This document shows positions 61,196 through 64,000 of a DNA stretch of 64,000 nt, piece by piece. The stretch covers positions 868,001 to 932,000 of the forward strand of contig CP026600.1 in assembly GCA_003288255.1 (NCBI GenBank), written 5' to 3'. The translations under genes and the position numbers were made by a program. Every line of letters begins with the position of its first letter. Position 1 is the first letter of the stretch. Origin of the DNA: Clostridiaceae bacterium 14S0207. GTDB taxonomy: Bacteria > Bacillota > Clostridia > Clostridiales > Clostridiaceae. The notes below the pieces were generated by a model. The model was not told the origin of the DNA and did not search any database. It was given only the letters and a program-made list of their open reading frames with translations.

Positions 61196-62167
61196 ATGTA
61201 TTATGCGTTAGATATACTAGCTGCTATTATAATTGATTGGATAATAGGAGATCCTTATGGATTTCCACATCCAGTAATATATATAGGAAAGCTTATTTCG
61301 GCTCTTCAAAAAAAGGCTAGAGATTTGAGTAAAGATAATAATAAACTTTTAAAAGCCTTAGGGGGAGGAATTGTTTTAATAGTAGCTTCTTTAAGTTTTT
61401 TAATTCCTTTTTTTCTTCTATATTTTACAAGAAGATATGTTATTGTGCATCATATTTTAAACATAATTATTCTTTGGACTACTATTGCTTGTAAATGTTT
61501 AAAAAATGAGGCTAAAAAGGTTTATACTGAACTTAAAAAAGATGATTTAAAGGAAGCGAGAGTTAAACTTTCTTATATTGTAGGAAGAGAAACATCAAGT
61601 CTTACAGAACATGAAGTTATAAGAGCAGATGTGGAAACAGTAGCTGAGAATTCAGCAGATGGAGTTATTGCACCTATATTCTATGCTATGATCGGAGGAC
61701 CTTATGGTTCAGCACTTGCCATGATGTATAAGGGTATTAATACTATGGACTCTATGCTTGGGTATTTAACTGAAAAGTATAAATATATAGGATTTTTTCC
61801 AGCTAAAGTAGATGATGTATTTAATCTTATTCCAGCTAGAATTACAGGAATTTTAATTTCGCTTTCAGCACCTATAGTTAGGGGTAATGTATTAGAAAGT
61901 CTTAGAATTATGATAAGAGATAGAAAAAATCACAAAAGTCCTAATTGTGCTTATCCAGAGGCTGCTGCTGCAGGAGCTATGAAAGTGCAATTAGGAGGAA
62001 CTAATACTTATTTTGGTGAAGTTATAGAAAAACCAACTATAGGTGATAAGATTAAACAATTAGAAAAACAACATATAATAGAATGTATTAAACTTATGTA
62101 TACATCAGAAATATTACTTTATATAATATATTTTATTATAATTTTACTTTGTTGGAGGATTAAATAA
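61196..62167 (+). CDS. cbiB: Adenosylcobinamide-phosphate synthase
   Basis: Membrane enzyme that attaches aminopropanol (phosphate) to adenosylcobyric acid; called cobD in aerobic naming. 323 residues, four to six hydrophobic segments. Signature IDWIIGDPYGFPHPVIYIGKLI, YIVGRETSSLTEHEVIRADVETVAENSADGVIAPIFYAMIGGPYGSALAMMYKGINTMDSMLGY, and NCAYPEAAAAGAMKVQLGG. Follows cobQ after 17 nt. Confidence 0.95.
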   Translation: MYYALDILAAIIIDWIIGDPYGFPHPVIYIGKLISALQKKARDLSKDNNKLLKALGGGIVLIVASLSFLIPFFLLYFTRRYVIVHHILNIIILWTTIACKCLKNEAKKVYTELKKDDLKEARVKLSYIVGRETSSLTEHEVIRADVETVAENSADGVIAPIFYAMIGGPYGSALAMMYKGINTMDSMLGYLTEKYKYIGFFPAKVDDVFNLIPARITGILISLSAPIVRGNVLESLRIMIRDRKNHKSPNCAYPEAAAAGAMKVQLGGTNTYFGEVIEKPTIGDKIKQLEKQHIIECIKLMYTSEILLYIIYFIIILLCWRIK

Positions 62168-62169
62168 TT

Positions 62170-63240
62170 ATGGTACATGGAGGAGACGTTTATACAGAGG
62201 GAATCTTAAAGGGAAAAGAACTTATAGATTTTAGTTCAAATATTAATCCGTTAGGAGTTCCTGAAAGTTTTAAGCTTCATGTAAATGAAGGTGTGGAAGC
62301 TTTAGTACGTTATCCAGATATTAAATATAGAAGGCTTAAAGAAGCATTAAGTGAATATGCTGAAATAAACAAAGATTATTTGGTATTAGGCAATGGGGCA
62401 GCAGAACTTTTAGATTTAGCTATAGGAAGTGTGAAATCTATAGCTTTAGTAGTACCGTCTTTTGCTGAATATGAATTAAGTTGCAAAAAATGGAATGTTT
62501 CAATAAAATATATTTCTCTTCAAGAAAGAAATATAAAAGACAAATTATATGAAAAATATATTGATTATAATGATATAATTGAGGCATTAAAGTATAATGA
62601 AGCACTAATGATAGCAAATCCTAACAATCCTAATGGTTCTATTATAGAAAAAAACAAATTTAAGGATATATTAGAATATGCAGAGGAAAATAATAAAATA
62701 CTTATAATAGATGAAGCTTTTATTGAATTTGTTGGAGATATAAAGCTTTCACTTAAAGATTATGTGGAGAAATATAAATGTCTTTTTATTGTAAGAGCTT
62801 TAACTAAGTTTTTTGCTATGCCAGGTATTCGTTTGGGATATGGGTTTTCTTCAAATGAGGAATTTTTAAATACAATAAAGAAAAAACAAAATCCGTGGAA
62901 CATAAATTCTTTTGCAGAAATTGCAGGAGTATATGTATTGAAAGATAAAGAATATATAGAAAATAGCTTAAAATGGATCAAAAATGAAAGGGATTTTATA
63001 ATAAATTTTCTTCTAAAAATTAAAGTTATAAAAAAAGTATATAAAACACATGGAAATTTTGTTTTAGTGGAATTAGAAGAAAACTTAGATTGTAATAAAT
63101 TATATGAAAAGTTGTTTGAAAAATCTATTTTAATTAGAAAAGCAAATAACTATGTAAATCTTAACGATAAATATGTTAGATTTGCTATTAAAGATAGAGA
63201 AAAAAATAAGATTTTAATAGAGGCTTTAAAGGATCTTTAA
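62170..63240 (+). CDS. cobD: L-threonine-O-3-phosphate decarboxylase (PLP)
   Basis: Makes (R)-1-amino-2-propanol phosphate, the linker for the nucleotide loop. 356 residues, class I/II aminotransferase fold: VHGGDVYTEGILKGKELIDFSSNINPLG at the start, NGAAELLDLA, ANPNNPNGSII, IIDEAFIEFVGD, and the PLP Lys in ALTKFFAMPGIRLGYGF, with the final Arg in RFAIKDREKN. Starts 2 nt after cbiB (frame overlap region TAATTATG), so coupled. Histidinol-phosphate aminotransferase is the nearest alternative but the operon decides. Confidence 0.93.
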   Translation: MVHGGDVYTEGILKGKELIDFSSNINPLGVPESFKLHVNEGVEALVRYPDIKYRRLKEALSEYAEINKDYLVLGNGAAELLDLAIGSVKSIALVVPSFAEYELSCKKWNVSIKYISLQERNIKDKLYEKYIDYNDIIEALKYNEALMIANPNNPNGSIIEKNKFKDILEYAEENNKILIIDEAFIEFVGDIKLSLKDYVEKYKCLFIVRALTKFFAMPGIRLGYGFSSNEEFLNTIKKKQNPWNINSFAEIAGVYVLKDKEYIENSLKWIKNERDFIINFLLKIKVIKKVYKTHGNFVLVELEENLDCNKLYEKLFEKSILIRKANNYVNLNDKYVRFAIKDREKNKILIEALKDL

Positions 63241-63255
63241 AGGAGGAATTTAAAA

Positions 63256-64000
63256 GTGAAGGCTATAGTACTTTCTTCAAATAGCAGTGGTGGAGGAAAA
63301 ACAACGGTTACACTAGGGCTTATGAAGGCACTTAAAAATAGAAATTATAAAGTACAAGGATATAAGGTAGGACCTGATTATATAGATCCTGCTTTTCATG
63401 GAAAAATTACAGGAATTCCTTCTAGAAATTTAGATTTATTTATTATGGGAGAAGAGGGAGTTAAGGCTTCCTTTAGTAGAGGAAATGGAGATTTAGCAGT
63501 AGTAGAAGGTGTTATGGGATTTTATGATGGAAAAGGAATTGATACAGAATGTTCTACTTATGAAGTTAGTAAAACCTTAAATCTTCCTACAGTACTTGTA
63601 ATATCGCCTAAAGCTCAAGTTGCTACACTTTGTGCAGAATTAAATGGTATTAGAGATTTTAGAAATGCTGATATAAGAGGAGTTATTTTAAATAATATTA
63701 GTAGTTCATATTATACACTTTTAAAACAGGCAATAGAAACAAATTGTAATTTAAAGGTGTTTGGCTACTTACCTAAAAATGAAGAGTTAAAATTAGAAAG
63801 TAGACATTTAGGGTTGGTGCAAAGTAGTGAAATAGAAGATTTAGATGAAAAAATAGAACTTTGTGCAAAACTTTTAGAGGAATATGTTGATATAGATGAT
63901 CTTTTAAAAGAGTTTAAGGAAGTAGAAAAATATGAAGATAAATTTCATTTAGAAAATAAAAACTTAAAAATAGGTGTAGCTATGGATAAGGCCTTTAGTT
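63256..64000 (+). CDS. cbiA: Cobyrinate a,c-diamide synthase, N-terminal part
   Basis: The gene runs off the window; 248 codons are visible. GTG start at 63256 behind AAAGGAGGAATTT. Amidates the a and c side chains of cobyrinate using glutamine and ATP. P-loop SSNSSGGGKTTVTLGLMKAL, KVGPDYIDPAFH, SRNLDLFIMG, VVEGVMGFYDG and the Asn/Gly-rich RGVILNNISS are all typical. The glutaminase domain would lie beyond the end. Confidence 0.95.
   Translation, partial: MKAIVLSSNSSGGGKTTVTLGLMKALKNRNYKVQGYKVGPDYIDPAFHGKITGIPSRNLDLFIMGEEGVKASFSRGNGDLAVVEGVMGFYDGKGIDTECSTYEVSKTLNLPTVLVISPKAQVATLCAELNGIRDFRNADIRGVILNNISSSYYTLLKQAIETNCNLKVFGYLPKNEELKLESRHLGLVQSSEIEDLDEKIELCAKLLEEYVDIDDLLKEFKEVEKYEDKFHLENKNLKIGVAMDKAFS

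Noticed and set aside
1-64000. CRISPR arrays, tRNA or rRNA genes
   Set aside because: No regularly spaced repeats with unique spacers and no tRNA-like T-loop or rRNA sequence were seen on reading both strands; a small RNA scan would be needed to be certain.

Overview
This is an AT-rich window (GC by eye well below 35%) from a spore-forming Firmicute, almost certainly a Clostridium in the strict sense. The evidence is the tig-clpP-clpX-lonB-lonA-engB order, a trimeric [FeFe]-hydrogenase operon, spore-coat (CotF-type) genes, the anaerobic (CbiK/CbiA-type) cobalamin pathway, frequent GTG/TTG starts behind strong AGGAGG sites, and compact U-rich terminators. No rRNA, tRNA or CRISPR array was seen. 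The species cannot be fixed from sequence alone.

Layout. 1-1.2 kb: the end of an unrecognised protein and a sugar-phosphate isomerase pseudogene. 1.4-9.8 kb: protein quality control (trigger factor, ClpP, ClpX, LonB, LonA, EngB). 9.9-13.1 kb: three very Cys-rich small membrane proteins, an Asn/Met-rich protein, a bactofilin and a possible small RNA. 13.1-22.4 kb: envelope and housekeeping genes (VCBS-like protein, sugar-type binding lipoprotein, PerR/Fur regulator, phosphodiester glycosidase, M50 protease, TrmB, DUF975, membrane GDPD). 22.6-27.7 kb: two near-identical 1557-bp ISLre2-type elements with perfect 9-bp target duplications, flanking a small membrane protein and a cysteine desulfidase-type gene. 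27.8-31.4 kb: signal peptidase I, DUF421/DUF4363 pair, C_GCAxxG_C_C protein, CDF metal transporter. 31.7-38.1 kb: a TauABC-like ABC transporter, then the NuoE/NuoF/HydA hydrogenase genes. 38.2-44.7 kb: TDT-type transporter, second C_GCAxxG_C_C protein, small genes, and cobT-cobC-cobU-cobS for the cobalamin lower ligand. 44.8-46.0 kb: a dead IS. 46.1-46.7 kb: coat-like proteins. 47.0-50.6 kb: a HutP-family gene and a COG2984-type ABC transporter behind a remarkable UAG-rich leader. 50.9-53.3 kb: an OppA-like protein and an unknown. 53.4-55.3 kb: a group IIC intron. 55.3-55.9 kb: a cobalamin-riboswitch RNA with no following gene. 56.1-57.9 kb: a NERD-helicase. 58.3-64.0 kb: a second cobalamin riboswitch and cbiK-cobQ-cbiB-cobD-cbiA (running off the end).

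Two RNA-level systems stand out. (1) Downstream of the HutP-like gene, a sigma-A promoter starts a ~415-nt leader holding about 17 UAG triplets, ten of them in (A/G)UAG-N4-(A/G)UAG runs of 8-nt period, followed by an intrinsic terminator with a perfectly matching 8-nt competitor and by one more GUAG pair spanning the start codon of the ABC binding protein. This looks like HutP-type control of an amino-acid transporter by transcription antitermination or attenuation and perhaps also translation. (2) At 55330-55880 a promoter, cobalamin aptamer, terminator, two adjacent hairpins whose six-base loops both have A at 1 and G at 4, and a second terminator form the architecture of the EutX/Rli55 small RNAs, which sequester an ANTAR regulator such as EutV when B12 is absent. 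No eut gene lies in this window, so the target would be elsewhere.
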